DNA of 64,000 bases from Pseudomonas putida (GTDB lineage Bacteria > Pseudomonadota > Gammaproteobacteria > Pseudomonadales > Pseudomonadaceae). A model generated the notes under the pieces. The model was not told where the DNA came from. It worked only from the letters and a program-made list of their open reading frames with translations, and did not search any database. Every line of letters starts with the position of its first letter. Position 1 is the first letter of the stretch. A program made the position numbers and the translations under genes. The stretch lies in NCBI RefSeq assembly GCF_026625125.1, contig NZ_CP113097.1:5008001-5072000 (forward strand), given 5' to 3'. Shown here in pieces: positions 33,324 through 43,636 of this stretch.

Positions 33324-36151
33324 GCCAGGAACGCTACGGCATCCGCCGCTTCGCACTGCTCAACACCGCCGGCTACAGCCTGGGCCTGTTCCCGCTGGAG
33401 CACCCGCTGTCGGTCTACGGCGCCAACAACCTGGGCAAATCCGCTTCGATCAACGCCCTGCAGTTCCCGATCCTGGCGCGCATGTCCGACATGAGCTTCG
33501 GCAAGTACAGCCTGGAGCAGTCGCGCCGCTTCTACTTCGCCAGCGACACCTCGTACATTCTCTGCGAACTCAACCTGCCCCACGGGCCCCACGTGATTGG
33601 CGTGGTCGGGCGCGGGCCGGGCGGCGGTTTCGGCCACCAGTTCTTTGCCTACAAGGGTGAACTGGACCTGGACCACTACCAGAAGAACGACACCTGCCTG
33701 CGCCAGAAAGAGCTGTTCACCAACCTCGAACGCCTGGGCCTCAAAGCCTACGAGCTCAAGCCGGACGAGCTGCGCCGGTTGCTGGTCGGCGGCCACACGT
33801 CGGTGCCGCTGGACCTGACCATGATCCCGCTGCGCTCGACCAGCGAACAGAGCCTGAAAACCTTCCGGGCACTGTTCATCAACTTGCTGCACATGCGCGA
33901 AATCACCGCCGCCAAGCTCAAACAGCTGTTCCTCGACGCGTTCGAGCACAGCCTGCGCTCGGGCAGCGTCGACTACATCGCCGCCTGTGAAGAAGCCTTC
34001 CGCGACGTACGCCGCATGGAGCAGGACTACAACGCGCTGGTTGCCGCCGGCCCGCTGGTCGAAGCCCTGGCCGGCGGGGTGGCCCAGCGCGACATCCTGC
34101 GCGGCAAGCTGCACCGCCTCTCGCCACTGCTCGACAACCTGCTGGCCACTTGGCAGGAATACGCCATGGCGCGCAAGGAAGAGCTGGTGATCCAGGCCGA
34201 GCACTACCGCGGCGAGCAGGACCGCCTGCAGAACGACCAGCGTGGCGGCACCCAGGAGCTGATGCGCCTGGAACGTGAAATCACCGGTATCCAGCGCTGG
34301 CTCGGTGAGCTGTCGGTGCTCAAGCACCGCTTTGCCCTGATCGATGACGTCAAAGTGCTGGAGCAGCAACTGCTGGCCGCCAAGGACGCCCACGACGAAC
34401 TGGCCGGCGCCTTGGCCCAGTCGCGGCAGTTCTCTGCCGAAGACCTCGACGAGCGTGTACGCGACCTGGAAAAACGCCTCAAGCAGGTCAGGCAGCAGCT
34501 CGACCACGCCGACAACAACAGCTACGCCCGCCTGCGCGAAGAGTTTTCGCAGGCAGACGTCGACCGCCTGATGCGCCTGTTCAACGGCGCACTGTTCAGC
34601 CTGCCGCTGGGCGAGCGCGGTATCGAACTGGACGACAGCGACCTGTGGGTGAAATCGCTGGAAGCGGTGCTCGATAGCTTCAAGGGCGAGCGCTTCGAGG
34701 CCCCGGGCATTTCCATCGACCTTTCGCACATCGACCCACCCGCCCTGCAAGCCCTGGCCGACCGTGCGGCCCTGCGCGACCAGAAGGACCGCCTGGAGCG
34801 CGAGCTCAAGCAGCTCAAGACCCAGCAGTCGGTGGCCGCCGACCGCAGCGCCTCCAAAGCCCAGACCGAAGCCCTGTACCAGCAGGTGCTGGACGCGCAG
34901 AAGGCCCTGGAAGACTACCGTCGCAGCGAAACCCTGGCGGCGGAAGAGCCGGAGAAGCTGGAACAACTGGCGCAATTGGAAGCGGCCCAGGACGAACTCA
35001 AACGCTCCAGCGATGCCTTCACCGAGCGCGTCCAGCAACTGTCGGCCAAGCTGCAACTGGTCGGGCGGCAGATCGCCGACCTGGAAGCCAAGCAGCGCAC
35101 CCTGGAAGACGCCTTGCGCCGTCGCCAGCTGCTGCCTGCCGACCTGCCGTTCGGCACGCCGTTCATGGAAGCGGTTGACGACTCCATGGACAACCTGCTG
35201 CCGCTGCTCAACGATTACCAGGACAGCTGGCAGGCCCTGCAGCGCGTCGACAACCAGATCGAGGCGCTGTACGCCCAGGTGCGTCTGAAGGGCGTGGCCA
35301 AGTTCGACAGTGAAGATGACATGGAGCGGCGCCTGCAGCTGCTGGTCAATGCGTACGCCCACCGCACCGACGAGGCGCTGACCCTGGCCAAGGCGCGCCG
35401 CGCCGCAGTCACCGACATCGCCCGCACCCTGCGCAACATCCGCAGCGACTACGACAGCCTCGAGCACCAGCTGGCGCTGTTCAACCGCGAGATCAACAAG
35501 CGCCAGGTTTCCAACCTGCAGAGCTTCCGCGTGGTACTGGCGCCGAACAAGGAAGCGCTCAAGCATATCGACCAGATCATCCACAGCGCCGGCCAGTACG
35601 AGGAAGGCGAGACCCTGTCGGTGTTCGACCTGACTCAGAATTCGGAGCAGGATCACAAGAACGAAGAAGCCAAGGAGTACCTGGCACGGCTGGTGGCGGC
35701 CAACCACAACCAGCTGGGCCTCAAGGACCTGTTCGAACTGGCGTTCGAGATCACCAAGATCAACAGCCAGCCGGTGATTCACGCCGACATCGACGGCGCC
35801 GCCTCCAACGGCACCACGATGACCATCAAAGCGCTGACCAACATGTACCTGTTGCTGCACTTGATGGATCGCGACCTGGCCGGGCGTATTCGCCTGCCTT
35901 ACTACCTGGACGAAGCGGCGGACATCGATGAGCGCAACCAGGCCGCGCTCCTGGAGACCAGCCTGCAGCTGGGCTTCGTACCGATTCTGGCGAGCGTCAA
36001 GCCACAGGTATCGGCGCATGTGGCGATCGACCTGGAAGGCGGTAGCGGGCCTAATGGCATCTATATCGACGAAGCGGACTGGAAGTACATCAGCCGTCGT
36101 GATGTGGAGAAGGCGATCGTGCGCGAGGATCAGGCCGAGGAGCTGGCCTGA
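33320..36151 (+). CDS. mksB: condensin SMC-like ATPase MksB
   Basis: MksB is the SMC-type motor of MksBEF. The 943-residue protein has an N-terminal head with Walker A GANNLGKS at 34-41, long coiled coils (about 200-420 and 500-720) with a hinge between them, and a C-terminal head with Walker B-like YYLDEAADIDERN at about 860-873. It is shorter than SMC or MukB, as expected for Mks proteins. No fourth gene (MksG/JetD nuclease) follows; the next gene on the plus strand is far away. This fits a housekeeping chromosome condensin and not the Wadjet plasmid-defence form. Confidence 0.9.
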   Translation: MSQERYGIRRFALLNTAGYSLGLFPLEHPLSVYGANNLGKSASINALQFPILARMSDMSFGKYSLEQSRRFYFASDTSYILCELNLPHGPHVIGVVGRGPGGGFGHQFFAYKGELDLDHYQKNDTCLRQKELFTNLERLGLKAYELKPDELRRLLVGGHTSVPLDLTMIPLRSTSEQSLKTFRALFINLLHMREITAAKLKQLFLDAFEHSLRSGSVDYIAACEEAFRDVRRMEQDYNALVAAGPLVEALAGGVAQRDILRGKLHRLSPLLDNLLATWQEYAMARKEELVIQAEHYRGEQDRLQNDQRGGTQELMRLEREITGIQRWLGELSVLKHRFALIDDVKVLEQQLLAAKDAHDELAGALAQSRQFSAEDLDERVRDLEKRLKQVRQQLDHADNNSYARLREEFSQADVDRLMRLFNGALFSLPLGERGIELDDSDLWVKSLEAVLDSFKGERFEAPGISIDLSHIDPPALQALADRAALRDQKDRLERELKQLKTQQSVAADRSASKAQTEALYQQVLDAQKALEDYRRSETLAAEEPEKLEQLAQLEAAQDELKRSSDAFTERVQQLSAKLQLVGRQIADLEAKQRTLEDALRRRQLLPADLPFGTPFMEAVDDSMDNLLPLLNDYQDSWQALQRVDNQIEALYAQVRLKGVAKFDSEDDMERRLQLLVNAYAHRTDEALTLAKARRAAVTDIARTLRNIRSDYDSLEHQLALFNREINKRQVSNLQSFRVVLAPNKEALKHIDQIIHSAGQYEEGETLSVFDLTQNSEQDHKNEEAKEYLARLVAANHNQLGLKDLFELAFEITKINSQPVIHADIDGAASNGTTMTIKALTNMYLLLHLMDRDLAGRIRLPYYLDEAADIDERNQAALLETSLQLGFVPILASVKPQVSAHVAIDLEGGSGPNGIYIDEADWKYISRRDVEKAIVREDQAEELA

Positions 36152-36163
36152 TTAGTGTGTGAC

Positions 36164-36205
36164 GGGGCCGCTTTGCGGCCTATCGCCGGCAAGCCGGCTC
36201 CCACA
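36164..36205. repeat. REP-type element after mksB
   Basis: CGGGGCCGCTTTGCGGCC followed by TATCGCCGGCAAGCCGGCTC and CCACA: a small GGCCGC/GCGGCC hairpin joined to a REP core, the common compound form in this genome. It begins 13 nt past the mksB stop. Confidence 0.85.
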
Positions 36206-36211
36206 GGTATC

Positions 36212-36300
36212 GCGCCAACTGTTAGACGTTGAGCAAGACAGTTGCTCCATCAGGGGTGCCAACTTTTAGACGTTGAGCAAGACAGTTGCTCCAACAGGGG
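36212..36300 (+). repeat. two tandem copies of the 44-bp repeat
   Basis: The segment with GTTGAGCAAGACAGTTGCTC occurs twice with GCAAGACAG at 36233 and 36277, an exact 44-nt period. Units contain TTAGACGTTGAGCAAGACAG, close to TTAGAAGTTGGGCAAGACAG in the large array at 50.6 kb. REP elements lie on both sides (36164-36205 and 36357-36399). Confidence 0.9.
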
Positions 36301-36356
36301 TGTGGAGTGCCACCAGGAAGCTGGATACCAGCTCAATGCCCGGGCCACTCCACCCT

Positions 36357-36399
36357 GTGGGAGCCGGCTTGCCGGCGATTGGAGGCCGAAGGCCTCCGC
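36357..36399. repeat. REP-type element before creA end
   Basis: GTGGGAGCCGGCTTGCCGGC then GATTGGAGGCCGAAGGCCTCC: REP core followed by a GGAGGCC/GGCCTCC hairpin, immediately downstream of the creA stop on the minus strand. With 36164-36205 it brackets the two 44-bp units in opposite orientation. Confidence 0.85.
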
Positions 36400-36406
36400 T
36401 GTTGCC

Positions 36407-36868
36407 TCAATGGGCCCAAGGCAGAATCGGAATCGCCGTCACCGCATTCTGCGGGCTGCCTTCGATCATGCGGTCGCTGTACACCAGGTACACCAGTGTA
36501 TTGCGCTTCTTGTCCAGGAAGCGCACCACCTGCATGGTCTTGAACACCAGCGAGGTGCGTTCCTTGAACACCTCCTCGCCATCTTTCAACTCACCCTTGA
36601 AGTTGATCGGCCCCACCTGGCGGCAGGCAATCGACGCCTCGGCACGGTCCTCGGCCAAGCCCAGGCCACCCTTCACTCCACCCGTCTTGGCGCGCGACAG
36701 GTAGCAGGTCACACCTTCGACCTTGGGGTCATCGAAGGCCTCGACCACGATGCGATCGTTGGGCCCGACGAACTTGAACACCGTAGATACCTGGCCGATT
36801 TCCTCGGCCCCTGCCAGCACCGGCAGCGCCAGGGCCGCCACGGCAATCACGCGTTTGAGCATGTTCAT
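36407..36868 (-). CDS. creA: CreA family periplasmic protein
   Basis: A 153-residue exported protein of the CreA family, whose role is unknown. A signal peptide ([20 protein letters not shown]) precedes the mature [20 protein letters not shown]. Conserved blocks are [20 protein letters not shown] and [20 protein letters not shown]. Two cysteines (in VTCYL and IACRQ) may pair in the periplasm. It overlaps the proB stop by 4 nt, so it is translated with proB. No creBCD genes are nearby, as is usual for stand-alone CreA. Confidence 0.9.
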   Translation of the reverse strand: MNMLKRVIAVAALALPVLAGAEEIGQVSTVFKFVGPNDRIVVEAFDDPKVEGVTCYLSRAKTGGVKGGLGLAEDRAEASIACRQVGPINFKGELKDGEEVFKERTSLVFKTMQVVRFLDKKRNTLVYLVYSDRMIEGSPQNAVTAIPILPWAH

Positions 36869-37983
36869 ACCAGCACCAGGTTGTCACGGTGGACCAGCTC
36901 CGGCTCGGCGCTGTAGCCAAGCAGGGACTCGATGGCATCGGACGATTGGCCGATGATTTTCTGTGCTTCCAGCGCGCTGTAGTTGGCAAGGCCACGGGCC
37001 ACTTCCAGGCCGTCGGGGCCCACGCACACCACCATTTCGCCACGGCGGAAGCTGCCTTGGACGGTCTTCACACCGACCGGCAGCAAACTCTTGTTGGCCT
37101 GGCGCAGCGCCTGCACGGCACCGGCGTCCAGCACCAGAGTGCCGCGGGTTTGCAAGTGGCCAGCCAGCCACTGCTTGCGCGCAGCCAGCATGCCGCGCTC
37201 AGGCGACAACAGGGTACCCAGGCGCTCACCAGCCTTGAGCCGGTCGAGTACCCGTTCGATACGGCCTCCGATGATGATGGTGTGGGCACCAGAACGGGCA
37301 GCCAGGCGTGCGGCGCGCAGCTTGGTCTGCATGCCGCCCCGGCCCAGAGCGCCGCCGGTACCGCCGGCTACGGCGTCGAGCGCTGGGTCATCGGCACGGG
37401 CTTCGTAGATCAGCTGCGCCTCTGGATTGTTACGCGGGTCGGCGTCGAACATGCCGTCACGGTCAGTGAGGATCACCAGCAGGTCAGCTTCGACCAGGTT
37501 CGCCACCAACGCAGCCAAGGTGTCGTTGTCGCCGAAGCGGATCTCGTCGGTAACCACGGTGTCGTTTTCGTTGATCACCGGCACCACGCCCAAGTCGACC
37601 AAGGTGCGCAAGGTGCTGCGGGCGTTGAGGTAACGCTTGCGGTCGGACAGGTCGTCGTGAGTCAGAAGGATCTGCGCGGTGTGCTTGCCGTGCTCGCCAA
37701 AGCTCGACTCCCACGCCTGCACCAGGCGCATCTGGCCGATCGAAGCGGCAGCCTGCAGCTCGTTCATCGCGCTCGGTCGTGCGGTCCAGCCCAGCTGGCT
37801 CATGCCGGCAGCCACGGCCCCAGAGGACACCAGCACCAACTCAACACCCGCCTCACGCAGGGCAACCATCTGCTCGACCCATACGGCCATGGCACCGCGG
37901 TCGAGGCCCTTGCCATCGGCCGTGAGCAATGCACTACCGATCTTCACGACCCAGCGCTTGGCGCCAGTCACCTTGCTTCGCAT
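36865..37983 (-). CDS. proB: glutamate 5-kinase
   Basis: ProB phosphorylates glutamate at the gamma carboxyl, the first and feedback-controlled step of proline synthesis. The 372-residue protein has an amino-acid-kinase domain ([81 protein letters not shown]) and a C-terminal PUA domain ([20 protein letters not shown] onward). The ATG at 37983 with GGAAGAGA upstream is preferred to the upstream 38028. creA overlaps its end, and obgE lies upstream on the same strand but behind a terminator. Confidence 0.96.
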   Translation of the reverse strand: MRSKVTGAKRWVVKIGSALLTADGKGLDRGAMAVWVEQMVALREAGVELVLVSSGAVAAGMSQLGWTARPSAMNELQAAASIGQMRLVQAWESSFGEHGKHTAQILLTHDDLSDRKRYLNARSTLRTLVDLGVVPVINENDTVVTDEIRFGDNDTLAALVANLVEADLLVILTDRDGMFDADPRNNPEAQLIYEARADDPALDAVAGGTGGALGRGGMQTKLRAARLAARSGAHTIIIGGRIERVLDRLKAGERLGTLLSPERGMLAARKQWLAGHLQTRGTLVLDAGAVQALRQANKSLLPVGVKTVQGSFRRGEMVVCVGPDGLEVARGLANYSALEAQKIIGQSSDAIESLLGYSAEPELVHRDNLVLV

Positions 37984-38026
37984 CTTCTCTTCCAACCTAT
38001 GTCGAATCTGTAGATACCGTGGATAC

Positions 38027-38054
38027 AAAAACGCCGCTCCAGAGAGCGGCGTTT
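38027..38054 (-). terminator. intrinsic terminator after obgE
   Basis: Read on the minus strand, AAACGCCGCTC and GAGCGGCGTTT form an 11-bp stem with a four-base loop, followed by TT. It lies 17 nt after the obgE stop and separates obgE from proB. Confidence 0.9.
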
Positions 38055-38070
38055 AGTGTACTGCAACCGG

Positions 38071-39297
<1,227 letters not shown>

Positions 39298-39443
39298 TCA
39301 AAAACCGCCTCTCGCCTTCCGACGAGCTGAATACTTAAAAAACCTGAGGCTCTTGCAAAAATGAGCGCGGCGGCCCCGTACGACCGAAGAAACCCACGCC
39401 GGCAGCCCATACAAACAGCTTTGCAAGAGGCTCACCACAAACG

Positions 39444-39470
39444 AAAAAGCCCCGTCGCATGACGGGGCTT
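39444..39470 (-). terminator. intrinsic terminator after rpmA
   Basis: On the minus strand AAGCCCCGTC and GACGGGGCTT form a 10-bp stem with loop ATGC, followed by TTT-rich sequence (39444-39448). It lies 18 nt past the rpmA stop. The 150 nt between it and obgE contain TTGCAAGAGGCTC with an inverted partial copy near 39346 and presumably the obgE promoter. Confidence 0.9.
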
Positions 39471-39487
39471 CTGGAGCGACGTCGCGA

Positions 39488-39745
39488 TTAAGCGGCGACG
39501 ATGCTCACGTAACGGCGGTTGAACTCGCCTTTCTTCTCGAACTTGATCACGCCTTCGATCTTGGCGAACAGGGTGTGATCCTTGCCCATGCCAACGCCGT
39601 AGCCGGCGTGGAACTGGGTGCCGCGCTGACGGACGATGATGTTGCCGGCCTTGACGACCTGGCTGCCATACATCTTCACGCCAAGGCGTTTCGATTCTGA
39701 GTCGCGACCGTTACGAGTACTACCACCAGCCTTCTTGTGAGCCAT
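39488..39745 (-). CDS. rpmA: 50S ribosomal protein L27
   Basis: L27 lies at the peptidyl-transferase centre. The 85-residue protein starts [20 protein letters not shown], the full L27 N-terminus with no Firmicutes-type pre-peptide. [20 protein letters not shown] follows. The ATG at 39745 has GGAG upstream. It is 38 nt downstream of rplU and shares its transcript. Confidence 0.98.
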   Translation of the reverse strand: MAHKKAGGSTRNGRDSESKRLGVKMYGSQVVKAGNIIVRQRGTQFHAGYGVGMGKDHTLFAKIEGVIKFEKKGEFNRRYVSIVAA

Positions 39746-39783
39746 GGTTCAATTCTCCAAATAAATTCAGGGGATCTGAGCGA

Positions 39784-40098
39784 TTAAGCCTGGATACCGG
39801 TGATTTTGATCTCGGTGAACCACTGGCGGTGGCCCATACGCTTCATGTGGTGCTTACGGCGACGGAACTTGATGATGCGTACTTTATCGTGACGGCCTTG
39901 CGAAACGACTTCGGCAACAACTTTAGCGCCAGCGACGACTGGAGCGCCGATGGTGACTTCTTCACCGTTGGCAACCAGCAGAACGCGATCGAAAGTCACG
40001 GATTCGCCAGTGGCGATTTCCAGCTTTTCGATTTTGAGGAATTCACCTTCAGCGACTTTGTACTGCTTGCCGCCGGTAACGATTACTGCGTAAGACAT
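39784..40098 (-). CDS. rplU: 50S ribosomal protein L21
   Basis: L21 binds 23S rRNA in the large subunit. The 104-residue protein begins [20 protein letters not shown] and has the conserved C-terminal [20 protein letters not shown]. The ATG at 40098 with GGAGAAATACCC upstream defines the start; the frame is open further upstream but lacks family sequence. The gene is divergent from ispB with a 245-nt spacer that should hold both promoters. Confidence 0.98.
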   Translation of the reverse strand: MSYAVIVTGGKQYKVAEGEFLKIEKLEIATGESVTFDRVLLVANGEEVTIGAPVVAGAKVVAEVVSQGRHDKVRIIKFRRRKHHMKRMGHRQWFTEIKITGIQA

Positions 40099-40343
40099 GG
40101 GTATTTCTCCGATAATCCTGCTCACCCAGCGCTTTATATGATGAGTATTGGCTGGCATGGCTGCACAGGGCTGGAACGGCCCGGCGCAATTGCGTAAGGC
40201 AGGTGCTGCCCAGGAAGTTAGGGTGCGCGATTGTACGCAACCATGGTTTTGCTTGCAAGTACCGGCCCCGCTCACCGGGCGGCGTGCCTTGACACACCGG
40301 GACCCGCGACCTAGCATGCCGCGCAACCTCACTGGAGCAGCCG

Positions 40344-41312
40344 ATGCAACCCCAAACCTTCTACCGCGCGGTAGCTGACGATTTCAGCGCCGTCGACGAG
40401 ATCATCAAGAAGCAGCTGACCTCGCGCGTGCCGCTGGTATCGAAGATCGGCGATTATATCACGTCGGCCGGTGGCAAGCGCTTGCGCCCGTTGCTGGTGC
40501 TGCTGTGCGGCAAGGCTCTGGGCCGCGAGGGCGACGACCTGCGCCTGCTCGCTGCAACCATCGAATTCCTGCACACAGCCACCCTGCTGCACGACGATGT
40601 GGTCGACATGTCCGGCATGCGCCGCGGCCGTTCCACCGCCAATGCCCTGTGGGGCAATGCACCGAGCGTGCTGGTGGGCGACTTCCTTTATTCGCGCTCG
40701 TTCGAAATGATGGTCGAGCTGGGCTCCATGCAGGTCATGCAGATCCTCTCCAAGTCCACCCGGGTGATCGCCGAAGGCGAAGTGCTGCAGCTGTCGCGGG
40801 TGCGCGATGCCAGCACCACCGAAGAAGTGTACATGGAGGTCATCCGGGGCAAGACCGCGATGCTGTTCGAGGCCTCGACCCACAGCGCCGCCGCACTGGC
40901 CGGTGCCACCGACGAGCAGCGCGAGGCCCTGCGCACCTTCGGCGACCACCTGGGCGTGGCTTTCCAGCTGGTCGACGACCTGCTCGACTACAAAGGCGAT
41001 TCGCAGACCCTGGGCAAGAACGTGGGCGACGACCTGGCCGAAGGCAAGCCCACCCTGCCGCTGATCTACACCATGCGCGAAGGCACGCCTGAGCAGGCTG
41101 CACTGGTGCGCAAGGCGATCCAGAAGGGTGGCCTGGAAGACCTGGAACAGATCCGCGTGGCGGTCGAGGCTTCGGGCGCGCTGGACTACACCGCGCAGCT
41201 GGCACGTGATTACGTGAAGCGGGCCATTGAGTGCCTGGAAGTGCTGCCGGCCAGCCAATACCGGGATGCACTGGTGGAGCTCAGTGAGTTTGCCGTAGCG
41301 CGCACGCACTAA
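40344..41312 (+). CDS. ispB: polyprenyl (octaprenyl/nonaprenyl) diphosphate synthase
   Basis: This enzyme builds the isoprenoid side chain of ubiquinone from isopentenyl diphosphate. In its 322 residues the two aspartate-rich motifs are LLHDDVVD (DDVVD at 84-88) and [11 protein letters not shown] (DDLLD at 211-215), with [12 protein letters not shown] near 43-54 for substrate binding. Length and motifs fit IspB. The product chain length cannot be read reliably; pseudomonads make ubiquinone-9. ATG 40344 is preceded by CTGGAG. It is divergent from rplU-rpmA, the standard arrangement. Confidence 0.95.
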   Translation: MQPQTFYRAVADDFSAVDEIIKKQLTSRVPLVSKIGDYITSAGGKRLRPLLVLLCGKALGREGDDLRLLAATIEFLHTATLLHDDVVDMSGMRRGRSTANALWGNAPSVLVGDFLYSRSFEMMVELGSMQVMQILSKSTRVIAEGEVLQLSRVRDASTTEEVYMEVIRGKTAMLFEASTHSAAALAGATDEQREALRTFGDHLGVAFQLVDDLLDYKGDSQTLGKNVGDDLAEGKPTLPLIYTMREGTPEQAALVRKAIQKGGLEDLEQIRVAVEASGALDYTAQLARDYVKRAIECLEVLPASQYRDALVELSEFAVARTH

Positions 41313-41328
41313 GGTCGCGCCACCCTCC

Positions 41329-41388
41329 TCGCGGGCAAGCCCGCTCCGCAGGATCCACAGGGTTCTGCAGGAGCAGGCTTGCCCGCGA
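41329..41388. repeat. inverted REP pair after ispB
   Basis: CGCGGGCAAGCCCGCTCCGC (41329 onward) and the reverse-oriented GCAGGAGCAGGCTTGCCCGCG ending at 41388 form an imperfect long hairpin just after the ispB stop. It could stabilise or end the ispB mRNA. Confidence 0.8.
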
Positions 41389-41472
41389 TGCATTTGTGCG
41401 GACAAAAACATTTCCCTGTTAAAACCTTATACAATATGGGCCTTTAACCGTCTGTCTGTTTAAGGAACCGAA

Positions 41473-41814
41473 GTGAGCACTTTGCCGCCCTGCCCTAAAT
41501 GCAATTCCGAGTACACCTACGAGGATGGCACCCAGCTGATCTGCCCTGAATGCGCCCACGAGTGGTCGGCCACCGGCGAAGCCGACGCCGGCAGCGATGA
41601 CGTGGTGAAAAAGGATGCAGTGGGCAATGTGCTGCAGGACGGCGACACGGTCACCGTGATCAAGGACCTCAAGGTCAAGGGTTCTTCCCTGGTGGTCAAG
41701 GTCGGTACCAAGGTCAAGAACATCCGCCTGTGCGACGGCGACCACGACATCGACTGCAAGATCGACGGCATTGGCGCCATGAAGCTGAAGTCGGAATTCG
41801 TGCGCAAGGTCTGA
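41473..41814 (+). CDS. yjdM: zinc-ribbon alkylphosphonate utilisation-like protein (YjdM/PhnA)
   Basis: A 113-residue YjdM (PhnA) family protein. The N-terminal zinc ribbon uses Cys7, Cys10, Cys24 and Cys27 (PPCPKCN and [10 protein letters not shown]). The C-terminal beta domain has [20 protein letters not shown] and [17 protein letters not shown]. Despite the old phn name the protein does not need to act in phosphonate use, and no phn genes are near. The GTG at 41473 is preceded by AAGGA. Function is unknown beyond family. Confidence 0.92.
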   Translation: MSTLPPCPKCNSEYTYEDGTQLICPECAHEWSATGEADAGSDDVVKKDAVGNVLQDGDTVTVIKDLKVKGSSLVVKVGTKVKNIRLCDGDHDIDCKIDGIGAMKLKSEFVRKV

Positions 41815-41849
41815 TTACCTGAAAAACAGCCAATAGTCTCTTGCTATTT

Positions 41850-41871
41850 TGATAATAAGAATTATTCTCAT
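41850..41871 (+). promoter_or_regulatory. Fur box
   Basis: TGATAATAAGAATTATTCTC and AT (41850-41871) match the Pseudomonas Fur operator consensus GATAATGATAATCATTATC closely, with AATAAGAATTATTCT symmetric around GAATT. It lies 30-50 nt ahead of the next small gene and overlaps the expected -10 region. Confidence 0.75.
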
Positions 41872-41897
41872 TGGACCGTTAACCAAGGAGAATAGCC

Positions 41898-42143
41898 ATG
41901 ACTTATCTGATCGACGCTTGGCTGGACCGCCCCCACCCTTACCTGCGCATCCTGCATCGCGAAACCGGCGAAGTGTGCGCCGTGCTTGAAGAAGAGGCGC
42001 TCGACGAACTGCGTGACCAGGGTGACCTGGACATGAGCGGGTTGAATTCGAGTGAACCGGTGGTGCTCAAGGAGCTGGTGCGCAATTTGTTCCTGTTCTG
42101 TTATGCGCGGGCGTTGCGCCCGGTGGGAACAGACTGGAATTGA
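41898..42143 (+). CDS. small iron-regulated protein (PA4570-like)
   Basis: An 81-residue protein starting MTYLIDAWLDRPHPYLRILH with acidic middle (EEEALDELRDQGDLDM) and a C-terminal helix (VVLKELVRNLFLFCYARALR). I recognise it as the counterpart of the iron-starvation-induced P. aeruginosa gene PA4570, next to ispB there too (recalled). ATG 41898 follows AAGGAGAA. The Fur box just upstream supports repression by iron. The function is not known. Confidence 0.8.
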   Translation: MTYLIDAWLDRPHPYLRILHRETGEVCAVLEEEALDELRDQGDLDMSGLNSSEPVVLKELVRNLFLFCYARALRPVGTDWN

Positions 42144-42217
42144 AGCCGGCAGCACCGGCCTCATCCCCCGCAAGTCGGCGCCAGGTGCAGTGCAAACCTC
42201 AGGTTCTGCGCGGCCCT

Positions 42218-42476
42218 GTTGGGAGCCGGCTTACCGGCGATAGGGCCGCGAAGCGGCCCCAGATGCTCGCAGGGCCCGTCGAGCGCGCTCGGGCTATTAC
42301 AGCTCTGCTATGGGGGCTGCTGCGCAGCCCATCGCCGGCAAGCCGGCTCCCACCCCGACCGCGCAGCTCTTCAGGCCTGCGCTTTAGCTGTGGAAGCAAC
42401 TGTCTTGCCCAATTTCTAAAGGCGGCGCAATCCATGTGGGAGCCGGCTTGCCGGCGATGGGCCGCGAAGCGGCCCC
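42218..42476. repeat. cluster of three REP elements with one 44-bp repeat unit
   Basis: The 340-nt gap 42144-42483 has no gene. It holds REP elements at 42218-42260, 42311-42354 and 42436-42476, each with an adjoining small hairpin. Between the second and third lies a single inverted 44-bp unit (42392-42436, GGAAGCAACTGTCTTGCCCA) and a 29-nt block 42358-42386 that is the reverse complement, with one mismatch, of 50912-50940 beside the large array. Confidence 0.9.
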
Positions 42477-42483
42477 AGAGGCA

Positions 42484-43101
42484 TTACAGAACGTCGAGCA
42501 GCTCGACGTCGAATACCAGCACGCTGTGCGGCGGGATGCTGCCGACGCCTTGGGCGCCGTAGGCCAGCTCGCTCGGCACATACAGGCGCCATTTGCTGCC
42601 TGCATTCATCAGCTGCAGGGCCTCGGTCCAGCCAGCGATCACGCCACCGACCGGGAATTCAGCCGGCTGGCCACGCTCGTAAGAGCTGTCGAACACAGTG
42701 CCGTCGATCAGCGTGCCGTGGTAGTGCGTACGTACGTTGCTTTCGCGGGTCGGCTTGGCGCCTTCGCCTGCGGTCAGCACTTCGAACTGAAGGCCCGAGG
42801 CAAGGGTGGTGATGCCTTCGCGCTTGGCGTTCTCAGCCAGGAATTCCTTACCGGAGGCAGCAGCAGCTTCAGCCTTGGCGGCAGCTTCTGCCTGCATCAC
42901 TTCACGGATGACCTTGAAGCTGGCCGACAGGTCGGCTTCGCTGACGCGGCTGTCGGCACCGTTGAAGGCGTCGGTCAGGCCGGCCACGATGGCTTCCAGG
43001 TTGACGCCTGGTGGCGGATTGTCGCGCAGCTGGCCGCCCAGCTGACGGCCGATGCCGTAGCTGACGCGGGTTTCGTCGGTGGACAGGTTGAGTTCGGACA
43101 T
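42484..43101 (-). CDS. FKBP-type peptidyl-prolyl isomerase (FklB-like)
   Basis: A 205-residue enzyme that interconverts cis and trans proline bonds. The N-terminal dimerisation helices (ETRVSYGIGRQLGGQLRDNP, ADLSASFKVIREVMQAEAAA) precede the FKBP domain from about 98 (GLQFEVLTAGEGAKPTRESN, then VRTHYHGTLIDGTVFDSSYE, FPVGGVIAGWTEALQLMNAG and KWRLYVPSELAYG). No signal peptide is present at the chosen start (MSELNLST, 43101), so it acts in the cytoplasm like FklB. The frame extends upstream to 43167 without family sequence. It stands alone. Confidence 0.92.
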   Translation of the reverse strand: MSELNLSTDETRVSYGIGRQLGGQLRDNPPPGVNLEAIVAGLTDAFNGADSRVSEADLSASFKVIREVMQAEAAAKAEAAAASGKEFLAENAKREGITTLASGLQFEVLTAGEGAKPTRESNVRTHYHGTLIDGTVFDSSYERGQPAEFPVGGVIAGWTEALQLMNAGSKWRLYVPSELAYGAQGVGSIPPHSVLVFDVELLDVL

Positions 43102-43186
43102 TGTCGTGCTCCACTGCAGGGCGCAGTGCAGCCGCGCCCTTGATGAAAAGGGCGAGCAGCCTAGCACACTGGGACGCTGCGAGCAG

Positions 43187-43492
43187 CTACCAGGCCGAAC
43201 GCTGGGAAATGGGTACCTTGAGGTCTTCTTCGGGGTGCGAACCCATGCCGCACATTTCGTCCTGGACGGACCAGTGCACCAGGTTCATCGAGACCATCGG
43301 GATGGTTTGCAGCAACGTGCGGGCGTCTTCCACCGAGTGCACGCGCAGGCGTTCACCGCGGGTATCAGCCAAGGGGTGGGCATGGCCCTTGATACGGGCC
43401 TCGAGCAGGTAATCACCACCTTCGATGGCAATCAGGTTCAATTCATCGACATGGCCGGCCCTGGCCTCGGTATTGAGCTGATGCAGGTTCAT
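43187..43492 (-). CDS. DUF6482-like small protein
   Basis: A 101-residue soluble protein starting MNLHQLNTEARAGHVDELNL, with YLLEARIKGHAHPLADTRGE and MNLVHWSVQDEMCGMGSHPE. I recognise this pattern as a small conserved pseudomonad family (I believe DUF6482) of unknown function. The start at 43492 has GAGGTG upstream; the open frame runs to 43564 but the extra sequence looks non-coding. It lies alone between the FKBP and YqhA genes. Confidence 0.75.
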   Translation of the reverse strand: MNLHQLNTEARAGHVDELNLIAIEGGDYLLEARIKGHAHPLADTRGERLRVHSVEDARTLLQTIPMVSMNLVHWSVQDEMCGMGSHPEEDLKVPISQRSAW

Positions 43493-43636
43493 GGGAGCAC
43501 CTCGCTGCTGCAACCCGGCATGAGTGCTCATTTTTTGTACAGGACCCGGGAATACACAAGGCATTACTGACGCCGCTCGTCAGTTGGGCCGCGCCGGCCC
43601 CAGCCCCGGCAAGCCTGCGCAGGGGCCGGCAAGGGC

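Noticed and set aside
33074..36019. A 981-codon open frame antisense to mksB
   Set aside because: It mirrors the codon bias of the real mksB gene at high GC; its product is a shadow with no family resemblance, and mksB itself is clear.
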